Shown: one piece after another, positions 26,484 through 35,588 of the stretch
Position numbering within the stretch: the stretch's first letter is position 1
Layout of the letters: each line of letters opens with the position of its first letter
NCBI GenBank assembly: GCA_018223035.1
Contig: JAAEZD010000003.1
Location: 124,001 to 188,000 of the forward strand
Direction: 5' to 3'
From: Heliomarina sp018223035
Lineage (GTDB): Bacteria > Pseudomonadota > Alphaproteobacteria > Rhodobacterales > Rhodobacteraceae
Length of the DNA stretch: 64,000 bases
Notes under the pieces: model-generated
The model's input: the letters and a program-made list of their open reading frames with translations, nothing else
The model's database searches: none
What the model was told of the DNA's origin: nothing
Translations under genes and position numbers: made by a program

Positions 26484-27047
26484 ATGGCTGAGCCAAAGAA
26501 CGAAGATTTCCTTGATAGCCTGGCGAATGCCGAGGCAGAAGAACTTGCGGACGAGATGAGCGAGATCAGCAGCGAAGATGCTGAACTGGATTCTCTTCGT
26601 GCCGAACGTGACATGTTGAAAGATCGATTCATGCGGGCTTTGGCGGATGCCGAAAACGCCCGGAAACGCTCGGAAAAGGATCGCCGCGAGGCTGAGAATT
26701 ACGGCGGCTCAAAGCTTGCCCGCGATTTATTGCCCGTGTTCGACAACATGAAGCGTGCGCTCGAGGCCGCGACCGAAGAGCAGAAAACGGTTTCTGCCGC
26801 GCTGATCGAAGGCGTCGAGCTGACGATGCGCGAGATGCAGAACGTATTTGCCAAGCACGGTATCGAGATCATCGCTCCGCAGGTTGGCGACAAGTTTGAC
26901 CCACAACTCCATCAGGCGATGTTCGAAGCGCCGGTGCCCGGTACCAAATCGGGCGAGATCATCCAGGTCGCGGCAGAAGGTTTCCTGCTGCATGACCGGC
27001 TTTTGCGTCCTGCTCAGGTTGGCGTTTCGTCGATGCCAGCGAGCTGA
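26484..27047 (+). CDS. grpE: GrpE, DnaK nucleotide-exchange factor
   Basis: A 187-residue protein with an acidic N-terminus, a long dimerising coiled coil (about residues 30-90, with RAERDMLKDRFMRALADAEN) and a C-terminal beta domain ending in a VSMP-like VGVSSMP. It releases ADP from DnaK in the cytoplasmic Hsp70 cycle. The ribosome site is AGAGGTGAAGA. Its 3' end faces mutS, with a shared hairpin between them. Confidence 0.96.
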   Translation: MAEPKNEDFLDSLANAEAEELADEMSEISSEDAELDSLRAERDMLKDRFMRALADAENARKRSEKDRREAENYGGSKLARDLLPVFDNMKRALEAATEEQKTVSAALIEGVELTMREMQNVFAKHGIEIIAPQVGDKFDPQLHQAMFEAPVPGTKSGEIIQVAAEGFLLHDRLLRPAQVGVSSMPAS

Positions 27048-27062
27048 CCGACAGCCGCTTCG

Positions 27063-27102
27063 ATTGAAAGAACGCGGTCAGGTTTTGGCCGCTTCTTTCA
27101 AT
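27063..27102. terminator. Long hairpin between grpE and mutS, overlapping the mutS stop
   Basis: ATTGAAAGAA (27063-27072) and TTCTTTCAAT (27093-27102) pair perfectly; after a one-base bulge GCGG (27074-27077) pairs with CCGC (27089-27092). The right arm is T-rich and lies in the last mutS codons. It could end transcripts from both convergent genes. Confidence 0.6.
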
Positions 27103-29708
27103 TTATAGAGAACGTCCAGCGCCGCTTTTGGCGTTAGCTCGTCCGGGTGAATCTCTTCCAGAAGATCCGTAACTGGCGATTTCGCGGGCTTGGCTTCCTG
27201 AGGAGCGGGGACGGTCGCAAAAAGTGGCAGGTCGTCGATCAATGTCTTCTGCTTTCCACCGCCTTCACGTTCACCTTTTTCGAGAGCTTCCAGAACAACC
27301 CGCGCACGCGCGACGACTGACTTTGGAAGGCCGGCGAGCTGCGCAACCTGCACACCATAAGACCGGTCGGCGGCGCCTTTTCGAACCTCGTGAAGGAAGA
27401 TGACCTCGCCTTCCCATTCCTTGACTGAAACTGTGGCGTTATCAACGCCTTCGAGTTTACCGGCGAGCGCAGTCAGTTCATGGTAATGGGTGGCGAACAG
27501 CGCGCGTGACCGGTTGGTCTGGTGCAGGTGTTCCAGCGTAGCCCATGCGATGGACAAGCCGTCATATGTCGCGGTTCCACGGCCGATTTCGTCAAGAATG
27601 ACGAGAGCACGATCGTCGGCTTGATTGAGGATCGTCGCGGTTTCCACCATTTCCACCATGAATGTCGAACGCCCACGGGCGAGATCATCCGACGCACCAA
27701 CGCGGCTGAACAACTGGCTGATGATGCCGATATGCGCGGATTCCGCCGGAACGTAGCTGCCCATTTGCGCCAGAAGGCCGATCAGCGCGTTCTGGCGAAG
27801 GAAGGTCGACTTACCTGCCATGTTAGGGCCGGTCAGGAGCCATATCGCCGCGCCTGTCTCTGCTGAAAGATCGCAGTCATTCGCAATGAAGTTTCCGCCT
27901 GCTTTTCTAAGCGCCCGTTCGACCACTGGGTGACGACCCCCCGCAATTTCAAATGCGCGGGAATTGTCGACAGCAGGGCGGCACCAGTTCTCGGAAACAG
28001 CGAGATCCGACAGAGCGGTCATCAAATCGATTTCCGAAAGAGCCCGCGCGGCGGAGCTGATCTGCGCCGCGTAGGACAAAACAGACTCTTTCAGGCTTTT
28101 ATAAAGCCGCTTTTCCGTTTCTAACGCATTGTTACCAGCGTTAAGAATCTTGGTTTCCATCTCCGATAGTTCCACGGTCGTAAAGCGCACCTGATTGGCG
28201 GTGGTCTGGCGATGAATGAAGGATTCCGAAAGCGGCGCAGAGAGCATTTTCTCTGCATGGGTCGCGGTGGTTTCGATAAAATAGCCAAGCACGTTGTTGT
28301 GCTTGATCTTAAGGGAGGAGATCTTTGTCTGCTCTGCGTATCTTTGCTGCATCGCTGCGATGACCGAACGGCCTTCGTCCCTTAAAGCGCGAGATTCATC
28401 GAGGGTCTCATCGTAGCCACTGGCGATGAATCCACCATCCCGGACCAAAAGCGGCGGGTCGGCGACCAATGCGTCATCTAGAAGCTGGGTCAGATCGTCG
28501 AAACCGGCCAACTGCTTTACAGTTTCGTTTATCAAGTTCGGCAGACCCGAGACTGACAAAATGTCGGAGATGGTTTTTGCCTGTTCAAGTGCGTTCCGTA
28601 TCGAAGCCAAGTCACGAGGGCCGCCGCGGTCTAGCGAAAGCCTCGATAAAGCCCGGTCGAGGTCGGGCGTTTTGCGCAGGCAGGCGCGCAGATCACTCGA
28701 TATCGCAGAATTCTCGATGCAGTACTGCACCGCGTCCAGCCGATCTTGGATGACGTCGAGCCGTCTGGACGGATTGGAGACCCTCTGATCCAGCAAACGG
28801 GCTCCGCCCGGTGTCACGGTGCGGTCAATGGAACCAAGCAGTGATCCCTCGCGCCCTCCGTTCAAGGATCTAGTCAGTTCAAGGTTTCGCCGGGTTGCAG
28901 AGTCGATCTGTACGACATGTGCCTCTGAGTTCTGAACCGGAGGGGACAACAGGGGGAGTTTGCCCTTTTGTGTTATCTCAAGGTAGTCGATCAGGGCACC
29001 CATCGCCGAGGTCTCGGCCCGGTCGAAATTGCCGAAGGGTTCGAGCGTGGCAACGCCAAACAGGTCGCAGAGGCGTTTCTCGGCTGCAGTACTGTCGAAA
29101 CTTGATCGTCCCAGCGGGGTCAGAGAAATCCCCATTTCATCGGCCAGATCATAGGGCGCGTCGTCATCTTCCTGAACGACAAGCTCTGACGGGCTTAGCC
29201 TGGCAAGTTCAGGTCCAAGCCGGACACTGTTCAGCTTCATCACGTGAAATGAGCCGGTCGAAATATCGGCCCAAGCAAGTGCAGATTCGTCTCTAACACG
29301 GGCGAATGCGGCAAGAAAGTTATGCTTGCGCGCTTCAAGCAACGCGTCCTCGGTGAGGGTACCCGGGGTGACCAGACGGACGACCTCCCGCTTTACGACT
29401 GCCTTGTAGCCGCGTTTCTTGGCTTCGGCGGGGCTTTCCATCTGCTCGCAAACGGCGACGCGGAACCCTTTCCGGATCAAGGTCAGCAGATATCCTTCGG
29501 CCGCGTGGATCGGAACGCCGCACATGGGGATTTCTTTCCCGTCATGCTTTCCGCGTTTGGTCAGCGCAATATCCAACGCTTCGGCGGCCGCAACCGCGTC
29601 CTCGAAAAACATCTCGTAGAAATCGCCCATTCGATAAAACAGCAAGGCACCGTCATATGCTGCTTTGATCTCGAGATATTGCGCCATCATTGGCGTGACG
29701 TTGGACAC
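27078..29708 (-). CDS. mutS: MutS, DNA mismatch repair ATPase
   Basis: An 876-residue mismatch sensor. The frame extends to 29891 but the start chosen is GTG at 29708 (VSNVTPMMAQYLEIK), with AGGGGA 6 nt upstream and the family's usual N-terminus. The mismatch-reading F-x-E motif is within FYRMGDFYEMFFEDA. Walker A is GPNMAGKST in the C-terminal ATPase, followed by DEIGRGTATYDG. It diverges from the malic enzyme gene, 138 nt apart. Confidence 0.96.
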   Translation of the reverse strand: MSNVTPMMAQYLEIKAAYDGALLFYRMGDFYEMFFEDAVAAAEALDIALTKRGKHDGKEIPMCGVPIHAAEGYLLTLIRKGFRVAVCEQMESPAEAKKRGYKAVVKREVVRLVTPGTLTEDALLEARKHNFLAAFARVRDESALAWADISTGSFHVMKLNSVRLGPELARLSPSELVVQEDDDAPYDLADEMGISLTPLGRSSFDSTAAEKRLCDLFGVATLEPFGNFDRAETSAMGALIDYLEITQKGKLPLLSPPVQNSEAHVVQIDSATRRNLELTRSLNGGREGSLLGSIDRTVTPGGARLLDQRVSNPSRRLDVIQDRLDAVQYCIENSAISSDLRACLRKTPDLDRALSRLSLDRGGPRDLASIRNALEQAKTISDILSVSGLPNLINETVKQLAGFDDLTQLLDDALVADPPLLVRDGGFIASGYDETLDESRALRDEGRSVIAAMQQRYAEQTKISSLKIKHNNVLGYFIETTATHAEKMLSAPLSESFIHRQTTANQVRFTTVELSEMETKILNAGNNALETEKRLYKSLKESVLSYAAQISSAARALSEIDLMTALSDLAVSENWCRPAVDNSRAFEIAGGRHPVVERALRKAGGNFIANDCDLSAETGAAIWLLTGPNMAGKSTFLRQNALIGLLAQMGSYVPAESAHIGIISQLFSRVGASDDLARGRSTFMVEMVETATILNQADDRALVILDEIGRGTATYDGLSIAWATLEHLHQTNRSRALFATHYHELTALAGKLEGVDNATVSVKEWEGEVIFLHEVRKGAADRSYGVQVAQLAGLPKSVVARARVVLEALEKGEREGGGKQKTLIDDLPLFATVPAPQEAKPAKSPVTDLLEEIHPDELTPKAALDVLYKLKEAAKT

Positions 29709-29846
29709 CTGTTTCCCCTGCGAACCACCCGGATTGAAGCGGACCTTACAAATCGTTTCCGGGCGGTTAAAGGCGAAAACGTAATGCCCGTTGAGACCTC
29801 CCTTCAGCTCCTGTAAGACCACTTCGACCTGCGAGGAGGGGCCGTC

Positions 29847-32102
29847 ATGTCCAACACGAAAATAACCGACGAAGAGGCGCTGGCCTTTCACCTGGAACCG
29901 TCGCCCGGAAAGTTCGAAATTCGAGCAACCGTGCCGATGACGACCCAGCGCGATCTTAGTTTGGCGTATTCTCCCGGTGTTGCGGTGCCGTGCGAGGCCA
30001 TCGCCGAGAATCCGGAGCTCGCCTATGACTATACGAATAAGGGCAATCTCGTCGCGGTGGTGACAAACGGCACGGCGGTCCTTGGGTTGGGCAATCTTGG
30101 CGCACTGGGGTCCAAACCAGTCATGGAAGGTAAGTCAGTGCTGTTCAAACGTTTTGCCGACGTGAACAGTATTGATATCGAATTGGATACCGAAGATCCG
30201 GACGCCTTCTGCAACGCGGTAAAACTGATGGCTCCGACTTTTGGGGGCATCAACCTTGAAGATATCAAGGCGCCAGAGTGCTTTATTATCGAGCAAAGGC
30301 TCAAGGAAGAGCTGGATATCCCGGTCTTTCACGACGACCAGCATGGCACAGCGGTGATTTGCGCGGCTGGCCTGATCAACGCGCTGCATATCTCGGAGAA
30401 AAAGATCGAGGATGTGCGCATCGTGCTGAACGGGGCAGGGGCGGCGGGAATTGCCTGCCTTGAATTACTCAAGTCGATGGGTGCTCGCCAAGAACACTGC
30501 ATCATGTGCGATACCAAAGGCGTCATCTATCAGGGCCGAACCGAGGGGATGAACCAGTGGAAGTCTGCTCATGCCGTGAAAACGGATCTTCGGACTCTCG
30601 AAGAAGCGATGAAGGGCGCGGATGTGTTCCTTGGGGTATCGGTCAGGGGCGCGGTGACAGCTGCCATGGTCGAAAGCATGGCGGACAACCCGGTCATCTT
30701 CGCCATGGCGAACCCTCATCCCGAAATCACGCCCGAAGAAGCGCGCCAGGTTCGTGCCGATGCAATCGTCGCAACGGGTCGGAGCGACTATCCGAACCAG
30801 GTTAATAACGTCCTTGGTTTTCCGTATCTGTTTCGCGGCGCGCTCGACATTCACGCGCGTGCAATCAACGATGAGATGAAGATCGCCTGCGCCCGCGCGC
30901 TGGCTGAGCTGGCGCGCGAGGATGTGCCGGATGAGGTTGCTCTAGCCTATGGCAAAAACCTCAGCTTTGGTCGGGACTATATCATTCCGACGCCGTTTGA
31001 CCCGCGTCTGATCCACCGGATCCCGCCCGCTGTCGCAAAAGCCGGGATGGATACCGGAGCTGCTCGGCGGCCGATCATCGATATGGACGCGTATGAGCTA
31101 AATCTGAAATCGCGGATGGATCCGACGGCGAGCATCCTGCGCGGTATGAATGCCCGTGCGCGGGCTGCCCAGTCTCGCATGATCTTTGCTGAGGGCGACG
31201 ACCCGCGCGTTTTGCGCGCCGCCGTTATGTATCAGCGATCCGGTATGGGAAAGGCGCTTGTTGTTGGGCGAAAGGAAGACGTGCGCGAAAAACTTGAGGC
31301 AGCGGGTCTTGGCGATGCCGCGCGAGAGCTTGAAGTCGTGAATGCGGCCAATACGCATCACCTTTCGACTTACAAGCAATTCCTCTACGACCGTCTTAAT
31401 CGCAAAGGTTTCGATGCGCAGGACATTCATCGGCTTGCAGCACGCGACAGGCATGTTTTTTCGGCGCTCATGCTGGCGCATGGGCATGGCGATGGTCTGG
31501 TAACAGGGGCAACCCGCAAGTCCGCGCATGTTCTTGAGCGGATCGGTCACGTGTTCGATGCCGACGCCCAGCATGGCGCAGTTGGAATTACGGCGGTCCT
31601 TTACAAGGGCCGGATCGTCCTGATCGGCGACACTTTGGTTCACGAATGGCCTGATGCCGAAGACCTCGCGACGATTGCGCAAAGGGGTGCTGATGTGGCT
31701 CGACACATGGGTTTAGAGCCGCGAGCGGCCTTTGTAAGCTTCTCGACGTTCGGTTATCCCATTTCGGAACGGGCCGAGAAAATGCACAAAGCGCCGGACG
31801 TTCTTGAAGCACGCGGTGTCGATTTCGAATTCGAAGGCGAAATGACCGTGGATGTCGCGATGAACGCCAAGGCGCAGGCCGCTTACCCGTTTTCGCGTCT
31901 GACGGGGCCCGCGAATATTTTGATCGTGCCTGCCCGGCATTCAGCCAGTATTTCTGTCAAACTGATGCAGGAAATGGCCGGGGCGACCGTGATCGGGCCT
32001 ATCCTGACAGGGGTCGATAAGCCAATTCAGATTTGCTCGACCGTTTCGACCGCGAATGACATCCTGAATATGGCGGTGCTGGCGGCCTGCGATCTCGGTT
32101 AA
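29847..32102 (+). CDS. maeB: NADP-dependent malic enzyme with phosphotransacetylase-like domain (MaeB type)
   Basis: A 751-residue two-part protein. Residues about 1-420 form the malic enzyme (malate to pyruvate, CO2 and NADPH), with SLAYSPGVAVPC, the metal-binding FHDDQHGTA and the NAD(P)-loop LNGAGAAGIACL. Residues about 430-751 form a phosphate acetyltransferase-like domain that is regulatory (acetyl-CoA sensing) rather than catalytic in studied members. GGAGGG lies 7 nt before the ATG. Confidence 0.96.
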   Translation: MSNTKITDEEALAFHLEPSPGKFEIRATVPMTTQRDLSLAYSPGVAVPCEAIAENPELAYDYTNKGNLVAVVTNGTAVLGLGNLGALGSKPVMEGKSVLFKRFADVNSIDIELDTEDPDAFCNAVKLMAPTFGGINLEDIKAPECFIIEQRLKEELDIPVFHDDQHGTAVICAAGLINALHISEKKIEDVRIVLNGAGAAGIACLELLKSMGARQEHCIMCDTKGVIYQGRTEGMNQWKSAHAVKTDLRTLEEAMKGADVFLGVSVRGAVTAAMVESMADNPVIFAMANPHPEITPEEARQVRADAIVATGRSDYPNQVNNVLGFPYLFRGALDIHARAINDEMKIACARALAELAREDVPDEVALAYGKNLSFGRDYIIPTPFDPRLIHRIPPAVAKAGMDTGAARRPIIDMDAYELNLKSRMDPTASILRGMNARARAAQSRMIFAEGDDPRVLRAAVMYQRSGMGKALVVGRKEDVREKLEAAGLGDAARELEVVNAANTHHLSTYKQFLYDRLNRKGFDAQDIHRLAARDRHVFSALMLAHGHGDGLVTGATRKSAHVLERIGHVFDADAQHGAVGITAVLYKGRIVLIGDTLVHEWPDAEDLATIAQRGADVARHMGLEPRAAFVSFSTFGYPISERAEKMHKAPDVLEARGVDFEFEGEMTVDVAMNAKAQAAYPFSRLTGPANILIVPARHSASISVKLMQEMAGATVIGPILTGVDKPIQICSTVSTANDILNMAVLAACDLG

Positions 32103-32761
32103 TTACCGACAAAAGGCGCGGCCTCGCCCCAGAGGTCGCGCACTCGATCATCCCGTCCACAGGCCGCGCGGTAGGCTTTGTAGGCTGAAGCCTGGCTCTT
32201 CGGTCCAAACCGGGTAAGCACCAGTTTCCGTCCTTTGTAGTAATCCTGATGGTATGAATCCGCAGGATAGAAGGCGTCTTTATCCAGAATCGGCGTCACG
32301 ATTTCTTTCCCGAGTTCGTTTTCGGCCGCCTCTATCTTTTGTTCCGCAATAGACCGTTCTTCCTGATTAGAGACGAAGATCGCGGTATGATAGCTATCGC
32401 CACGATCGCAGAATTGTCCCCCTGCGTCGGTCGGATCGATTGAGCGCAGAAACATCGACAGCAGCTGAGACCGGGAAACGACAGAAGGGTCGAAGCTGAT
32501 TTCGACTGCTTCGTAATGACCTGTCCCGCCTTTGGTTACCTGATTATAGGTCGGGTTTTCGACATCCCCGCCCGTAAACCCAGACACTCCTTCGGTTACG
32601 CCTTCGACCTTTTCAAAGTCGGCTTCGACGCACCAGAAACATCCGCCAGCCACTGTCAGCGTTTCGAGGGTTTGAGCAGAAGCAGGGTTGCAGCGGATAA
32701 CAAGTGCAAAGGCGATGAGCAGGGTTAAAGCGAGCGGTTTCAGGTTCTGAAGACGGTTCAT
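32099..32761 (-). CDS. msrA: Peptide-methionine (S)-S-oxide reductase MsrA, exported
   Basis: A 220-residue enzyme reducing methionine-S-sulfoxide in proteins. The ATG at 32761 has GGAGGT 6 nt upstream and begins a hydrophobic signal peptide (MNRLQNLKPLALTLLIAFAL), cleavable near NPASAQ, so it likely works in the periplasm. The catalytic GGCFWC follows. A longer frame up to 32881 has no signal features and is rejected. Convergent with maeB, overlapping its end by 4 nt. Confidence 0.93.
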   Translation of the reverse strand: MNRLQNLKPLALTLLIAFALVIRCNPASAQTLETLTVAGGCFWCVEADFEKVEGVTEGVSGFTGGDVENPTYNQVTKGGTGHYEAVEISFDPSVVSRSQLLSMFLRSIDPTDAGGQFCDRGDSYHTAIFVSNQEERSIAEQKIEAAENELGKEIVTPILDKDAFYPADSYHQDYYKGRKLVLTRFGPKSQASAYKAYRAACGRDDRVRDLWGEAAPFVGN

Positions 32762-32939
32762 GGATTCACCTCCGTTGAGACCATGCTGGGCATAGAGGCG
32801 TGGATGTAACAAGGCTGGGACATCGAACCTCACGGTGAGTTGAGTGATCTTTACCGACGGTCTTGAAAAAAAATCGCTCATCGCGTTTTGCTGGCGTCGA
32901 AAGATGGGGACGTACCGTCAGTACTGAAAGGGACAATGA

Positions 32940-33656
32940 ATGCGAATTGCCATGTGGTCGGGGCCGCGCAACTTAAGTACAGCAATGATGTACTCGTTCG
33001 GTAACAGGCCCGATTTCGCCGTCGTGGATGAGCCCTTTTATGCAGTATATTTAACTGAAACCGGTCTGAATCATCCGATGCGAGCGGACATTCTGACGTC
33101 ACAGTCGACGGATGCATATGCGGTCGCGCAGTCGATGATCGGACCCGTACCCGAGAATAAGCTGCATTATTACCAGAAGCATATGACACAGCATATGCTG
33201 CCCAACGTGCCGGTGGACTGGTTAAGAGAGGTCAAGAATGTTTTCCTGCTGCGGCACCCGGCCCGGGTTGTCGCCAGTTTTGCCGCGAAATACGAAGGTC
33301 TGACCCTTAAAGACATCGGATTTACTCAACAAAGCGATTTATTCGGCAAGGTTCTGGCGCAGGGAGGCAATCCTGTCGTCATTGATAGTCACGACATTCG
33401 CAAAGATCCCGAGAAAATGCTGCGTCTCTTGTGCAGTTCACTTGATCTGGAATGGGACGATGCGATGTTGCACTGGCCAGCGGGCGGGCATGCGTCTGAT
33501 GGTGTCTGGGCCGCCCACTGGTATGAAAACGTTCACCGGTCGACCGGCTTCGCTGGACCGGAAGGGGATCTACCGGATTTGGACGCCTTCGAACAGGGTT
33601 TGGTAGAACAGGCAATGCCGCATTATGAGCGGTTACAGTCATTCAAACTTGGCTGA
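32940..33656 (+). CDS. Sulfotransferase-like protein
   Basis: A 238-residue P-loop protein. The N-terminal MWSGPRNLSTAMMYSFGNR resembles the 5'-phosphosulfate-binding loop of sulfotransferases, and LLRHPARVVASFAAKY resembles their 3'-phosphate-binding segment. Similar genes in databases are called sulfotransferase or HAD-family; the acceptor cannot be told from sequence. The ATG follows a weak ribosome site (AAAGGGACA). It is monocistronic, between divergent msrA and convergent argG. Confidence 0.75.
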   Translation: MRIAMWSGPRNLSTAMMYSFGNRPDFAVVDEPFYAVYLTETGLNHPMRADILTSQSTDAYAVAQSMIGPVPENKLHYYQKHMTQHMLPNVPVDWLREVKNVFLLRHPARVVASFAAKYEGLTLKDIGFTQQSDLFGKVLAQGGNPVVIDSHDIRKDPEKMLRLLCSSLDLEWDDAMLHWPAGGHASDGVWAAHWYENVHRSTGFAGPEGDLPDLDAFEQGLVEQAMPHYERLQSFKLG

Positions 33657-33706
33657 ATTACCTCGAATTGAAACTTTTTCCCGAAAAGTTTCGTATCGAG
33701 CGAACG

Positions 33707-33725
33707 AGAGCCCGGAAGAGGCTCT
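33707..33725 (+). terminator. First of two hairpins after the sulfotransferase-like gene
   Basis: AGAGCC (33707-33712) pairs with GGCTCT (33720-33725), followed by TTTCGAGTTTGG. A further hairpin, GAAACTTTT with AAAAGTTTC, lies just upstream at 33670-33692. Confidence 0.45.
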
Positions 33726-33746
33726 TTCGAGTTTGGTTATGAGTAT

Positions 33747-33779
33747 GACGGCTCCGAACAAAACGGAGCCGTCGTTTTT
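33747..33779 (+). terminator. Rho-independent terminator between convergent genes
   Basis: GACGGCTCCG (33747-33756) and CGGAGCCGTC (33764-33773) form a perfect 10-bp stem followed by GTTTTTA. The T-run favours termination of the plus-strand gene. The argG stop lies right beside it. Confidence 0.85.
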
Positions 33780-33780
33780 A

Positions 33781-35007
33781 TTATTTGCTCAGGCGGCGGT
33801 TTCGCGCAGCCAGAAGTTTGAGGCGAAGCGCGTTCAGCTGGATGAACCCTGCGGCATCCTTTTGATCGTATGCCCCAGCGTCGTCTTCAAAAGTCACATG
33901 CGCTTCGGAATAAAGCGAATGATCCGACCAGCGGCCAACTGTCGTCACCGAACCCTTGTACAGTTTGAGTCGGACCGTCCCTGTAACGTGTTGCTGGCTG
34001 GAATCGATAAGCGCCTGAAGCATCTCGCGTTCCGGGCTGAACCAGAACCCGTTATAGATCAGTTCCGCATAGCGCGGCATGATCGAATCTTTCAGATGGC
34101 CTGATCCTGCATCAAGGGTGATCTGTTCGATGCCGCGATGGGCCTCGAGCAGAATGGTACCGCCGGGGGTTTCGTAGATGCCCCGCGATTTCATACCGAC
34201 AAACCGGTTCTCCACGAAATCGAGCCGGCCGATGCCGTGTTTTCCGCCAAGTTCGTTCAGTTTGGTCAGGATGGTCGCGGGGCTCATCGCTTCGCCGTTG
34301 ATCGCAACAGCGTCGCCGTTTTCAAAGCTGATTTCCACGAACTCGGGCGTATCCGGCGCTTTTTCGGGATCGACGGTACGCTGGTAGACGTAATCTGGCG
34401 CCGCTTCGGCAGGATCCTCAAGAACTTTACCCTCAGAAGAGGTGTGCAACAGGTTTGCATCGACCGAAAAGGGCGCTTCGCCGCGCTTGTCCTTTGCAAT
34501 CGGGATCTGGTTCTCTTCCGCAAAGGCCAAGAGTTTGGTCCGGCTGGAAAGATCCCATTCGCGCCACGGTGCGATCACCTTGATGTCCGGATTCAGCGCA
34601 TAGGCGGCAAGTTCAAAGCGAACCTGATCATTGCCCTTGCCCGTCGCGCCGTGGGCAACGGCGTCGGCACCGCTTTCCGCCGCGATCTCAACCAGTCGCT
34701 TGGAAATCAGCGGGCGCGCGATAGAGGTGCCAAGCAGATACTGGCCCTCGTAAAGTGCGTTTGCCCGGAACATCGGAAAGACAAAGTCGCGGACGAATTC
34801 TTCGCGAACATCCTCGATATGGATGTTCTCGGGTTTGATGCCCAGCAGTTCGGCTTTCTTGCGGGCCGGTTCAAGCTCTTCGCCCTGACCAAGGTCGGCA
34901 GTGAAAGTGACGACCTCGCAACCGTATTCGGTTTGGAGCCATTTCAGGATGATCGACGTATCGAGACCGCCGGAGTAGGCCAGCACGACTTTCTTGGGCG
35001 CGGACAT
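33781..35007 (-). CDS. argG: Argininosuccinate synthase
   Basis: A 408-residue enzyme joining citrulline and aspartate with ATP in arginine synthesis. The N-type ATP pyrophosphatase loop AYSGGLDTS is at residues 10-18, and the citrulline-binding AHGATGKGNDQVRFE motif follows. AAGAGGAA precedes the ATG. It is monocistronic. argJ, another arginine gene, is near the other end of the window but is not linked to it. Confidence 0.97.
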   Translation of the reverse strand: MSAPKKVVLAYSGGLDTSIILKWLQTEYGCEVVTFTADLGQGEELEPARKKAELLGIKPENIHIEDVREEFVRDFVFPMFRANALYEGQYLLGTSIARPLISKRLVEIAAESGADAVAHGATGKGNDQVRFELAAYALNPDIKVIAPWREWDLSSRTKLLAFAEENQIPIAKDKRGEAPFSVDANLLHTSSEGKVLEDPAEAAPDYVYQRTVDPEKAPDTPEFVEISFENGDAVAINGEAMSPATILTKLNELGGKHGIGRLDFVENRFVGMKSRGIYETPGGTILLEAHRGIEQITLDAGSGHLKDSIMPRYAELIYNGFWFSPEREMLQALIDSSQQHVTGTVRLKLYKGSVTTVGRWSDHSLYSEAHVTFEDDAGAYDQKDAAGFIQLNALRLKLLAARNRRLSK

Positions 35008-35100
35008 GAGTATTCCTCTTGATTGAGACCGGCTGGGGCCTAGCCGTTTTTGTCAAGAGGAGCAAGAGTAGCGGAAATGCCGGTTGAGAGATAAAACTGG

Positions 35101-35421
35101 CTATGACGTGTCCAATCCTTCGAAAAAGTCGGTTTTGGAGGACGAGAAGCAGGCAAAGACTGACGGCAGATCGATGCTGGATTCCTGTCCCTTTGCGGCC
35201 AACTTTTCTCCGTTTTGGCAGACTTGGGCAAAACTCTCGAAACCTAAATTCAAGGCACAACCTTTGAGAGCATGAAAATCCGCCTCATAACTGCTGGTAT
35301 CGGAAAACTGGATACGTTCGATGATGCCTTCCACTTCTTCAAGGAACATCTCGACGACTTCGTTGAAATCCTCGTGCCCGATTTCGTCCCGTAATTCGTT
35401 CACCCGGGTCCAGTCGATCAT
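35101..35421 (-). CDS. Hpt (histidine phosphotransfer) domain protein
   Basis: A 106-residue single-domain Hpt protein. The phospho-acceptor is H50 in FHALKGCALNLGFE (HxLKG). The start MIDWTRVNELRDEIG at 35421 has AAGG 6 nt upstream; the ATG at 35424 and longer forms are less likely. It should carry phosphoryl groups from a hybrid kinase to a response regulator; the divergent REC-phosphatase gene next door is the obvious partner. Confidence 0.85.
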   Translation of the reverse strand: MIDWTRVNELRDEIGHEDFNEVVEMFLEEVEGIIERIQFSDTSSYEADFHALKGCALNLGFESFAQVCQNGEKLAAKGQESSIDLPSVFACFSSSKTDFFEGLDTS

Positions 35422-35479
35422 CATTTGCCTTATGATTTTACCTCGCGCTAAGCCTACCGGCTCCGTCATGAAAGTGCCG

Positions 35480-35494
35480 TTAACGACTAATTCA
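35480..35494. promoter_or_regulatory. CtrA-like half-matching site in the Hpt/REC-phosphatase gap
   Basis: TTAA-N7-TTCA (35480-35494), one base away from the TTAA-N7-TTAA consensus bound by the alphaproteobacterial cell-cycle regulator CtrA. It lies in the shared control region of the divergent Hpt and REC-PP2C genes. The match is imperfect and short, so the call is tentative. Confidence 0.3.
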
Positions 35495-35588
35495 ATTTGA
35501 GCAATTTTAAGGTTCACGGCGTGTTAATGTGGAGCATCAATAGTCGGGGCCGCGCGAGTCTTTCGACAACAAAAAGGAATGCCGCAGC

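Noticed and set aside
29238..29254. CACGTGAAA in mutS as a parS site
   Set aside because: Only one half matches the parS consensus.
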